Shown here: one piece after another, positions 48,957 to 60,049 of the stretch | Layout: the number at the start of each line of letters is the position of its first letter | How positions within the stretch are numbered: position 1 is the first letter of the stretch | Notes under the pieces: model-generated | The model's input: only the letters and a program-made list of their open reading frames with translations | What the model was told of the DNA's origin: nothing | Database searches by the model: none | Origin: Chrysomallon squamiferum | Lineage: Eukaryota; Mollusca; Gastropoda; Neomphalida; Peltospiridae | Assembly: GCA_012295275.1 (NCBI GenBank) | Contig: CM022671.1 | Span: 19,455,456 to 19,519,455 of the forward strand | Direction of reading: 5' to 3' | Length of the DNA: 64,000 nt | Made by a program: the position numbers and the translations under genes

Positions 48957-49644
48957 ATGATTATTTTACAGTTGCTGGTTGTGTATAGTGTGTATGGATC
49001 TAGTGCTTATCCGTCACATCGACCTATTTCTTTAGCACTTCTCCTGCCTGCTGATGAACGCCGACTGTTTTCTCTTAAAAAGGTTTCACCTGCAATTGCC
49101 AACGCTGTTGAAAAAGTCACAGCCAAAAATGGAATACTGCCGTTCAGCATCATAAAAGTAAACTATCGAGATTCAAACTGTTCCATTGCAGATGCCATGA
49201 ATGAAGCCATTAACTATTACGTCAAGAAGGAAGTTGACGTATTTTTCGGCCCTTGTTGTGACTATGCAGCGGCTCCGGTAGCCCGCCAAATTCGATACTG
49301 GAGATTACCTATGGTTACACCCGGTGCTCTGGCCAGAGATTTTGCTACAAATAAAGTAGATATGTTTCCATTACTTACGAGGGTTGGTCCGAATTTCGAT
49401 TCTCTCGTTGAATTTCTTGTTTCCATGCTGCACAAATTTGGCTGGTCGAAAGTTAAGTTGTTATATACACCTGATGGCCAGCAGCATGTTGTTGAACGTT
49501 TCTGTCACATTGCAACGGATGGGATTCACTATGGCTTTAGACATCAGAAAAAGATAAAGAATCTGTCACAAGACTATTTCAAATTTGAATCTGACAAAGA
49601 ACTGCTGGAAATGATGGCGACAGACCTTTTAAAAGAGCATGCAG
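48957..49644 (+). CDS. Receptor guanylate cyclase / natriuretic peptide receptor-like, first coding exon A
   Basis: This exon encodes the N-terminal part of a natriuretic-peptide-receptor-type extracellular ligand-binding domain (ANF_receptor, periplasmic-binding fold). ATG 48957 (AAAATG context) starts a signal peptide, MIILQLLVVYSVYGSS; the frame stays open upstream but has no earlier ATG. The mature part shows ISLALLLP, VSPAIANAVEKV, YRDSNC, GPCCDYAAAPVARQIRYW (residues 98-115), LPMVTPGALARDF, FPLLTRVGP, FGWSKVKLLY and FCHIATDG, collinear with human NPR-A/NPR-C. Cysteines are at 75, 100, 101 and 183. In NPRs the first loop disulfide joins YRDSxC to GPxC, and the C183 equivalent pairs with a cysteine that here would lie in the next exon. 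Sequons are N74-C-S and N202-L-S. Coding stops at 229 codons plus 1 nt: GCAG|GTAGGT is a strong donor, phase 1, with an in-frame stop just after. Transmembrane, kinase-homology and cyclase exons are not in the window, so cyclase versus NPR-C-like clearance type is unresolved. Confidence 0.88.
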
Positions 49645-50647
49645 GTAGGTAATATTTTAACTTTTCATACCAAGCTTTGAAAACATAATCTTTCTCAAAT
49701 TTATTTTTAAATTTTCCAATGTATATTTAAACAAATTGTGAACAAATAAAAAAATGTTGTCATCCTTGTCTAAGAAATATACAAAAGGGATATTTATTCG
49801 ACAAAATTTGCAGATTTTTATTTACGTTCATAGCAGTCTTGCTAATGCTCATGAATTGAAGTGTAGAACATTTTGATGATGTTGCCATAATCTTTTTATA
49901 TAGAAACACCAAGAAAAATGTTCAATTAAATAATCTGAAGGAACTATACAATTCTACTTGCATTGCTTTTACTGTAATTATCTATTTAATTAAACAGTAA
50001 TAATTTCGGTCAGTCAGATGCATTCGGTCAGTCTGAAGTTGTAGCTGTTCAGACATTTTGTAGATTTACATGATATATTTTTGAGTGACACTGAATAGAA
50101 TACACTATGGCCGAGATCACAAACTATTCTTTCAAACCATCAATACAAGCCAAGGTTCTCGACGTTACAACTTTATATTAAACATTTAATATGAATATTT
50201 TTGTTTGTTGTGTTGTTTGTAACGAAATACTAATGAAAACTTTATAATGAATAATAAAAACTCGTTAGTGGAAAACCTTTGATAGACAGATGTATGTAAC
50301 ATGACCAGTTCAGTAACATGCCGAGATTATTAATTTCCTCTGTTGTTTTTGTTTTCTTTTTATTCTACTAATTATTCAATAAGAGTAATATGTTTATGTA
50401 TGTATGTATGTATGTATGTATGTATGTATGTATGTATGTATGTATGTATGTATGTATACATGCATGCATTGTATAGATGTTTGTTTGCATATATATGTGT
50501 GTGTATGTATATGTGTAAACTGTTTCTTGATGTTCAGCTTCTGCTATGATGAAATTATAATAGCTAATAGTTAATGTTGTAACATGTTAAAGTGACTTTT
50601 AATTTATGTCATTTAACAAATCAACTTGCATTGCAATATGTAGAAAC
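49645..50647 (+). other. Intron start and non-coding DNA after exon A
   Basis: Begins GTAGGT. AT-rich with a (GTAT)n microsatellite at 50393-50457. I saw no segment resembling the next exon of the receptor (remainder of the ligand-binding domain), although an exon of about 100 bp could be overlooked by eye. Confidence 0.6.
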
Positions 50648-51707
50648 GAATCTTGGAAAAAAGTCACAGAAAAAAGGTCACAGGAAAAAAGTCGCAGTTT
50701 TTAATTAAGAAATATATTAGCAATGAAAGATAGATTAAACACATTTTGTCAGAGTTTTTTGTTAATGATTTTTGATTTTAATGTTTGTGGTTTATCTTTG
50801 ATCGAGTTGCGTATTTTGAACTGCATCTGGGTGCTCGCTCTGTAAGTCTGTTATCACAGAACCTCGACAATTACCGCTAGATCTTTTGACGCATTTCCAC
50901 ATCAACTTTATTTTGCGAGTTGAACATGAACCCCTCATAACAGATTTTGTTACCACCCTCATTGCTATGAATATGCTTCTGATACTAGATCAAGCTGCAG
51001 AATATATAGGGAAACACACTGAACCTTGAACCTTGAAAAAAAATTAACGTGCTAATCAGAGCAAGCTGTTGTGAAGCACGTCTACGACAGGCACGCTTTC
51101 TGACAGGTCAGAGGGTGTGCCTGTCGTAGAAAAGAGTTTTGGGTAAGGAAAGAGAATGGGTTCTCGTTACGATTGCAGGACACAAGGGAGTGTCTAGCAT
51201 ATCGGATCGTAACGAACTGGTTGCAATGTTTCGTTGATGTTTTCCGCTCGTTGTTGTTTCCGGCACTTGTCTAGCTCGTCACCGGGTCCGTGTTGGTTGG
51301 GTCCTGTTTGTTTGTTCTCTTTTCGGCTGCCGTTGATGTTTCCTTGTTCTTTCTGGCTGCTTCCCTCTGGTCCAACAATTCCAAACCTTTTTTATTATTA
51401 TTATTATTTTCATTTTTTTAAACACATTTTAACCTGGGACGTTTTATAAATTATTTACCATAGGAAGCCCTTAGTTTAAACCTATCCTAATCAGTAAGCT
51501 AGACCCAAGCATCACAACTGCACAATATAAAGCCGCTTTCCTTACTCTAGCCTAAGTGACCTAATCAGTAAGCTTGACAATTACCCCATGCATACTATGA
51601 TTCCACTTTCATTACTCTACAAAGCCATACATTTTGTTATATAAAAATTGTGACTTTTTTCTGTGACTTTTTTCAGTGACTTTTTCTGTGATTTTTTTCC
51701 AGCCACC
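50648..51707. mobile_element. ~1.06-kb inverted-repeat DNA transposon, non-autonomous (possibly MULE-type)
   Basis: The left end carries repeated motifs TTGGAAAAAAGTCACAG, AAAAAAGGTCACAG, AAAAAAGTCGCAG. The right end, reverse-complemented, carries CTGGAAAAAAATCACAG, AAAAAGTCACTG, AAAAAAGTCACAG, AAAAAAGTCACAA, so the termini are inverted repeats of about 50-60 bp built of 13-15 bp subrepeats. TAGAAAC flanks both sides (50641-50647 and 51709-51715), an apparent target duplication of 7-8 bp. Inside are a perfect 14-bp inverted repeat (51081-51094 and 51117-51130), another short one (TCGTTACGAT / ATCGTAACGA near 51155 and 51204), and a duplicated CCTAATCAGTAAGCT subterminal unit. A GAACCTT repeat near 51022 hints at a nested insertion. 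It encodes no transposase; the frame at 51234-51449 is not recognised. MULE assignment rests on duplication length and the MULE fragment at 25.2 kb and is tentative. Confidence 0.65.
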
Positions 51708-52445
51708 ATAGAAACACACTTATACAAATATAATAAAAAAGGGGCTCCATTGACACTAACGACCTAAGCAATCGTGCTCAAATAGATTTCAAACATTTAA
51801 AATACTTCAGTTTCCTCACATAAACACTTTTCAGCTTCCTCACATAATCACTTTTCAGCTTCTATCCCACTTATCATTATTTTTCCACGGATTTTTATAT
51901 ATTTCATCTTTGACAATTCCCCCAACATTATTATCGTCTTGTCCAAATGACCAGACAGCTACTTCCCCAATGGTTATCTTTTGTAATTCTTAATTTTTGA
52001 AATCTATCATTGTTGTTCCCAATACGTTTTTCAGTTTCTCACTTACATTGTAATGAATGGCTTCCTTTCAATTGTATTCCTTTCAAACTACAGGATGATA
52101 GATGTCAAATACACAGAATCAACTCTTTTGAGTACAAGCACACATAGCAATAGAAAACATACAAATACCTCGATCAGTGAAAAAATAGGCTTGCAGCGTG
52201 TGCTGTTTTATGTTTTCTCAGTTATTGATGTGCAAATCTTTATTCACTGGAAATTTGAAGTTTTCTTCTAAAATCCCTGTTGAATCCGCATGGAATGTTA
52301 TTTTGTTTTGCTGCACTTAATAAGCGCGGCTGTTTTGTTTTCGTTTTTTTTTTTTTATAGTTAAAATAACAATTTATTTATTGCACTTTTATAATAAATA
52401 AATAAAGTAATTATTTATATATTAATGAACTGAAGATGAATTAAG

Positions 52446-52476
<31 letters not shown>

Positions 52477-53189
52477 AAATAAAACAACAACATAATAATA
52501 AAAAATAAAAACAACAACCAGCAATCATACATTATTTTTCAACATTACAAAGGTATTTCAATCTGTTTAAAGATGATAATTCTGTATTCTGGAGCCCTAA
52601 GATACTGAGATGTAAACTTTTGGTTAACAAATTGATAGGAATCATTAAGTAAGAGAACCGTTTTAGACGGACATATAAATGGTTGTATTATTCCTATAAC
52701 TTGAAGATTAATATAAAAAATATATATATTGTTCTTAATCGGTGCACTGTTAATATCATTATTTTTTAATAACAATAGTTAAAAATCTTAGAGAACTCAA
52801 TTTTTTATATTACCGATTGGCATGGGATAGGGGTCTACGGACAAACATACAAGCGTAAACGTTACTCTTTTTTAATATAGGATTCTAAGAAATATTCAAG
52901 CTGACTTTTATTTTATTTATGACGATTCCATACAGTATAAAGGCCGCTAGATTGCTTAACTACTAGCTTGGGAATGATAAAGTAATTTCTCCCCATAAGC
53001 TGTTATTACGTCTTTATAGACGAGTTTTAAACGTACATACAGCAATAAATCGTTATTTTTTTCCTTCTGATTAATTCATAAAACTGTCACAAACCACTTC
53101 ATACACCTATTCTGTTACATATTTTAAAAATTATACCACAATTACATAATATTATTTGTACGGCAGTTGAACATAAAACCTGATTTGCT
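51708..53189. other. gene-free stretch between receptor exons
   Basis: A 25-bp tandem duplication (CTTTTCAGCTTCCTCACATA) occurs at about 51800-51860, a T-run at 52347-52359 and an A-run at about 52445-52475. Open frames at 52053-52271 and 52545-52775 (minus) are unrecognised. Nothing resembles a receptor exon. Confidence 0.55.
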
Positions 53190-53570
53190 AACGCAAATAC
53201 TTTATATCACTATCGGTATGCGCAGTTCTATATGCCAGGTACGGTCATAAAAGTAATTTATATCCTTATCGTCTATGCGTGATTTCAAATACTAGAGCCG
53301 GTCATAATTTAATTCTACAAACATTCCTGTCGTGTATGCACAATTTTATATGCTAGGGACGGCCATGTTTGTAAAGCAAACAACAGTCATTTATATCCCT
53401 ATCGTGTAAATTCGGTCTTATATGCCAGACAATATCATAATGTTAGTTATACAAAGAACAATAACGTATACGCCCCTGTCGAGCGTATTATATTTTATAC
53501 ACTATATATAGGCTCGGTCATAATTTTAGACAAACATCAGTAATTTATGGTCCCATTGTCTTCAAAGTCC
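53190..53570. repeat. Degenerate minisatellite, ~55-80 bp unit
   Basis: At least five units share TTTATATCCCTATCGTGTATGC...TTTTATATGC(C/T)AGG-ACGGTCATAATTTT...CAGTAA in varied forms. Examples are TTTATATCACTATCGGTATG (about 53202), TTTATATCCTTATCGTCTATG (about 53257, split after 20 bases), GTCGTGTATGCACAATTTTA and TTTATATCCCTATCGTGTAA (about 53391). The units are considerably diverged. It lies in the interval between the two receptor exons. Confidence 0.65.
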
Positions 53571-55158
53571 ATTACTTCATCCGCTACACGACACGGATAT
53601 CAAACGTCTGGATAAGTGCTTACATTCAGTCATGTGAAGTTGATCTTTTAAATAATCCCATGCTTAATACGCAGTGAATATGGTGGATTTCCTGTTGCAG
53701 ATTTAAAAAAAGAATAAATCTCTGACAACTAATAAACGGTAACATAACTGTGTTCAGATCTGGTTTAACTAAAAGATAATTCATTCATTAATCTAGAAAA
53801 TTAACGATGACGTAATACGTGCCTTTAACTTAGAATTAAACATAAATAACTAATGCTTAAAGACTTACAATATTTAATTTTATGTGCCTCTCGCTTCATG
53901 GTTTTTCACCTTAACTTTGAGAATTAATATTTTCAAATATAATTCTTTAAATACGACACTGCTACAAAGTTTAAATAAGTGATTCTTGAGTTATCTTCAT
54001 GAACCTGCATTTTCGAATAATTTTATGATTCATTCAAAATGAAGTTTACATCGCACGATATCTAACAAAGTGAACCACAATAAAAAAATAATTATATCGC
54101 TCATCGCTTTCGAATGATATTTGTTTGTTTCGTGTTATTGAAGGCATATGTCGCCAGACGATAGCACCTTACTCACCAGCTGGTGTTTTGTTCAAGGTGG
54201 ATCTCTTCTCGCGTGTGACACGTGTTAGATTATTACTTCCCAATGTGTACGACCCCTCTGTGACCAATCACATTCTGTATTCATGAAATGCAATGACATA
54301 CACGTATAGATAAATGCATGTCCTGTTTGAAAAAGAATATAGCAGTTCAATAACAGTAAACAAATTGAAGTGATTATATATACATACATATATATTTATA
54401 AATAATACATTAGAGATTCATACCGACAATAATTTTAGTTAATAAGTCATACTTACGTTTTCTCTTTAATACACGGAAACAAAACGTCCTAAATAATACA
54501 TTATTTAGTAATACGTTTGTTTATCGTAAAGAGATGTTATATATGATGAACTGCATAAAAATGTGTACTGAGAGATTAATGAAAATAAATGAAGCATTAT
54601 TACTTCTAAACGGCAACACCTTATTCTAGAAAACCAATTTTCATTGATAAAAGTACTGTTAGGAACTAATAACTATGTCGATTAAGCTCTCTGATATAAT
54701 ATCTAACAATAATGGGAAGAGATATAACCCATAGAGAACCGTGACGGATCTTGTAATTGATCTTGATGGTGAAATGGCTAAGTCATTGTCTTTATGACTG
54801 TTACATTTTAACATACTGGATCACTTCCTGATACATGAAAAAAAAAAACATACTAAAAATATTATATTTCTTTTGGAAGATGTAAAACCACTAAATTTTT
54901 TTCTCTTATTAATTAATCTTCACGAATTACTATACTGAATATATTTTGCATTGTAAATCGTAGGACATAAGTACATGAACATTAACTACGGGTAAAACAG
55001 CCTTTTCCCAAATTGATTCATAAAATGATGACAGAAGAGAATTCAGATTTATAGGAAGGAAGATATCAATAAAATTCCCGAACCTAGCATTTGCAGGGAT
55101 ATTTCATAGACAAGAACCGACATTGCCATTATATATATTTACACAGTAGTATTAGTAT

Positions 55159-55194
<36 letters not shown>

Positions 55195-55457
55195 AAGTAG
55201 TAGTAGTAGTAGTAGTAGAAGCGAAGGCAGTGGTTGTGGTTGATTGTTGAAGTAATCAACATTACAAAAGAAAATAACCCATCTGCTTGGTTAAACATTA
55301 TAAACATGTTTTTCAAAGTAATTAAAAAGTAACATCAGTTTGATGTATGACTGCCTTTATAGAATTGTTCCCAAGAGAGGTGTTTTCCAGGAAGCAGCAG
55401 AAACAGAACTCGGGTTATTTGCGTAGTTTAACAGCACTCTATATATGCATGTAGATG

Positions 55458-55500
<43 letters not shown>

Positions 55501-58500
55501 CAAATAGATAGAGAGAAATATAGATAATATATACAAATATACACAAACATACACAAAATACATATACATATGCATATATACACACATACATTCAATCACA
55601 TACATACATATCTGGTTCATACATACACAGAGACCGAGAGAGAGAGAGATATAAACAAAGTGACAGAGACAGATTACATGTAATGACGTATAAGGAAAGG
55701 AGATCGATGTAATATTTATATATGTTTAGATAGAATGCTCCCCATCCTATAAATGATTCACAATTTTGTTATGTCCAGCTCTAGACTGTATATATTAAAG
55801 GGCAATGTTGTGTCTAAGAAAATGCACTTTTTTCCAAGATCTCATGTTGTTAATCGATTAGTGTAGCCCATAAAGTGTCGTCATGTCGTCAGCTGGTTTT
55901 CTTTCTCAAACTTTTTCATTAAATAATTATACGTTTGATACCAGCCAAGTGCTAATTTAAAAGTCATTCATTCTTTCAATGAAATCTGCTGAGAGGGTCG
56001 TAATTAAATAATAAGTATCGCCGCTTTCACTGGTTTAATCATATATATTTTTTTTTTGGCTTTATTGTTGTTTTCTCATTCCGATTTAATTCTGTTGCAA
56101 TTAATTTTTTTCTCATCTTTTTTCCATCTTTTTTTCTAAAATGATCCATCTATAGTTTGTATTAGAGGAAAAAGTATTCATTTTCAATTATTCTGATAAT
56201 AAAAAAGAAACCTTCTGCTAGCTAAACCGATTTTCTTTCGACAATAAATAGAATGAATGATTAATGTTTAATTAGACTTGACATTAAATCTAAATAAATG
56301 GGAAATCATATGATTTTTTATAATGTTAATTCTGAAACGCTCTTAAAAGATATGTTTTAGCACAGTTTTATCCAACAAATGCCTTTTATACATCAACTGG
56401 AGGCTTCTCTTTATCACTGGGGGTCAATGAGGAAGCTTTATTACGATATATATTGTTCTTCAACAGAGTGGGCGTTACCCAAAGTTCTTGATTCAGTGTA
56501 ATAGTGGTGGTAATATTAGCTGTAGCAGTAGTAATAGCAAGGTATCGCTAGAAGTAGCAGCAGCAGCAGCAGTAGTAGTTGCTACTGCAGCAGTTATAGC
56601 AGTAGCAGTAGTAGTAATAGTAGTGGTAGTAATGCATTTTCTAGTCATACTTGTTTGAAAGTTAAAATAATCCGGTCATAGGAAAGTCAGTGAACAAAGC
56701 ATGAATTACACAGATGATTCCAGACACGTACACAAAAAAAAAAAAAAGGTGGCATCTACACTAATCAAATTATCTCTGGCAGACACGTATTTATAGAAAA
56801 CTTTGAGAGCCATTATCTCATTTTATCTGAGCTCAGTTTTCCCAGCCACTTAGGACATTAATGTCTTTTGCAATAACTTTTACAACTAAGAAATACTGAC
56901 GGGTGCACAAATTGTTAAAAACATATTCAGTAAACAATGACAAAAGTCAATGATTAATTCATATTATTTCTGTATTGTTTGTGTTCGTTTAAGCTGTTAT
57001 CTGGATAGGTTTCTTGTCTAATGTACTGTCCTGTAGTTCGTCTACATAAGCTAGGTCTTCCGAGTGGGTAACATAATAAACACGTTATCGGAGACTGTCG
57101 GTCAGCAGTTGGAAAGAATAGATTATTTCCAGAGAAGATCAAGAAATGTTAACTATTGTTATTTTACGACGTGGCATCAATCAGTTTTTGGCCTTTTAAC
57201 TTCTTTTATGATTGTTTTGTCTAAAGGAAAAGGACGGGACAAAAAATATAATAAAATAAAAATAATAAAATAATAAAAATAAAATAAATAATAAAAATCA
57301 GAATAAAAATAAAAATAAAAATAAATAATAATAATAAAAATAAAAATAAAAATAAAAATAAAAATAAAAATGATAATAATAATAAATTAAAGTAAAAGTA
57401 ATAAGAAGAAAAGTATATATAATAATAGTGCCCGATTTCTAAAATACATTCTGCTGATAACGCAAGTTCTGAAACAGTATAAATTCCTCGATATCATTAA
57501 ATCTTTATTCTTTTTATATTGAGTCAGGTTTAGCTTTACTAAGCTTCATGATATCTGAAACTATGCAAATTTAATCAAATGATAATATGAATATCACACT
57601 ATCCACATTGACTTATTAATAGATTTCATTTCTTTGATACATCTTTCATGTTATATTATTATAACTCTTTTTAAGAAGATTTGTTCGTCCATGTTAGTGT
57701 ATTCTTAATTTTGAATATTAAATTCTAAAAAATAAATCTAATGCAGCGCGTGTGTTATTTTAAACCATATCAGACTCTAGTTCAATACTGGTTCTTAAAT
57801 ACATCACAAATAATTGCAGCTTTGTGATATAAACATTTTTATATTCTGAAATGATCAAAATTTTGCAAGAAACTCTTCATTACACGAGTATCATGAAAAC
57901 ACATCAAAAGAATATATTTCTGATTCACCATATGAAAACTTTAAAAATTTAAATTTTTACAAACTTCAGTTTCTGATATAATTTGAATTCTACAAGATGA
58001 CCTCAATTCCTTTTTAATAGAAGAGTATCCCGAAAAATATCCCAACAATTTCCTGATGTTACGAATTTTATGTTTCCTAATTTTGTCAGTGAAGCGAAAA
58101 CCTCCGGGTTATCTGATTTCAATGAATATAATGAGACCATTTCAGTACCCATGAGACTGTTCTGATTCATTGCTCAGTAGAAGAAATGAAATGCATGCGT
58201 CCATCCTAAATTAGACGTATACTGGGAATATTGTACGACACTGCTTGACAAGTGGTCATACAATTACAAGGACTTTAGGGAAATAAACTGATTAACATTC
58301 TTATACCGTCATGACTTAAAGTTATCAAAATGATTTCTTTGCTTGCATACATATAATTACAGGCTCTTCCTAAAAGCAATAACAGTATCATAACGTGTTG
58401 AAAACTAAATATGACACAGGTGATGCATTGTCGAAGCACTATTCCATAAAGGACTATTCCTGATTAGTGTGTAAATAGAATTTTAACAGCTCCTGTTTAA

Positions 58501-58739
58501 CACAAGTGGCTAACACTTTTCGTAATTGGAAATGTATCACGTTAAATTATCTGGAACGCAAACATCTCGCTAGGTGGTAACTCGTGATGTTCACAGTCTG
58601 AATCCCATGAACACGTGTTCGAATAATCTGAGGTCAGATGGTTCAGCAGTATCACCGACTTCATTATAATTGAAATCTAGAATTTCTGTTTTATTATTAA
58701 TTTTAATTACTGTGAAGTGTAGATATAAAATACACCGTC
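53571..58739. other. gene-free stretch with simple repeats, before exon B
   Basis: (AGT)n at 55146-55219, (TG)n at 55459-55496 followed by an ATA/CATA-rich patch, AGC/AGT trinucleotides at 56500-56635, and AAATA/AAT-rich low complexity at 57241-57400. The two frames near 56954-57273 are unrecognised. TATAAAA at 58724-58730 lies only 10 nt before the exon B ATG, and an AG at 58716-58717 follows a moderately pyrimidine-rich stretch, so the 5' boundary of exon B is uncertain. Confidence 0.55.
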
Positions 58740-59439
58740 ATGGCCACACATATGCAACCATTTAATCCTGTTTCTGTACTATTTTTATGGATTATTGTTT
58801 GTATAAAAGGAGACAAAACTAAGGTATCTGTAGCGGTTCTTCTGCCATCGGGTAGTGAGTTTTTGTTTTCAGCTGAAATAGTTTCTCCTGCAATTGAAAT
58901 AGCGTTTGAAAAAGTCAGAAGACCGGATGGAATTTTGCATAATACAAATATCACACTGGAATATCGAGATTCGAAATGTTTACCTGGAATTGCCACAAAT
59001 GAAGGGATCACTCTTTACATAGAAAACAAGTTTGATGTGATGCTTGGCCCTTGCTGTGACTACGCCGTGGCTCCTATTGCCAGACAGTTAAAATACTGGA
59101 ATTTGCCGATTATTACGGCCGGAGCCATGGCTATGGATTTTATATCCAAAAATTCAGAATTCCCTCTACTGACAAGGACTGGACCATCTATTAATTCCCT
59201 TGTTGAATATCTCATTGTGATGTTCAAAACTTTCAAGTGGCATAAAATAAAACTATTGTACAATCCAATGCAGCATACCGATGCTGGGGTAAGCTTTTGT
59301 CATATTGCTGTGGATGGTATGCACTACGGGTTAAGAGTGCAGACGCAGATAAAGAACTTTTTACCGGAATATTACAAATTCAGTAACGATTCCGAGATTC
59401 TAGACAGAATGAAGCAGGAAGTGGGTAATGAACATGCAG
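58740..59439 (+). CDS. Receptor guanylate cyclase / natriuretic peptide receptor-like, first coding exon B
   Basis: This is a second N-terminal exon of the same receptor family, 9.8 kb after exon A and in the same orientation. ATG 58740 (GTCATGG, purine at -3 and G at +4) precedes VSVLFLWIIVCIKG, a signal peptide core; Met5 is an alternative start. The mature part shows VSVAVLLP, VSPAIEIAFEKV, YRDSKC, GPCCDYAVAPIARQLKYW (residues 103-120), LPIITAGAMAMDF, FPLLTRTGP, FKWHKIKLLY and FCHIAVDG. Cysteines are at 80, 105, 106 and 187, matching exon A one for one; sequons are N70-I-T and N216-D-S. My hand alignment gives about 103 identities in roughly 204 aligned residues, with one single-residue gap. 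Coding ends after 233 codons plus 1 nt at GCAG|GTAAGC, the same phase and the same EHA-G junction as exon A. No stop or frameshift is present, which supports constraint on both copies. The rest of the receptor lies beyond the window or is shared. Confidence 0.88.
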
Positions 59440-59922
<483 letters not shown>

Positions 59923-59996
59923 TTACAAACATGTATCTATGTGTGTTTATATTTTAATTACTAAAAGTATCTCTAATAATATAAAATTAGAAACTT

Positions 59997-60009
59997 CTTC
60001 TTCTTCTTC

Positions 60010-60049
<40 letters not shown>
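59997..60049. repeat. (CTT)n-(ATT)n trinucleotide repeat
   Basis: Four to five CTT units pass into about 12 ATT units. The frame across it encodes poly-Tyr and is not a gene. Confidence 0.95.

Noticed and set aside
58566-58660. tRNA/SINE-like sequence (GTTCGAATA) upstream of exon B
   Set aside because: The B-box-like motif lacks the final C and the A-box spacing is poor. A similar weak match lies at about 20495-20545. Neither is supportable.
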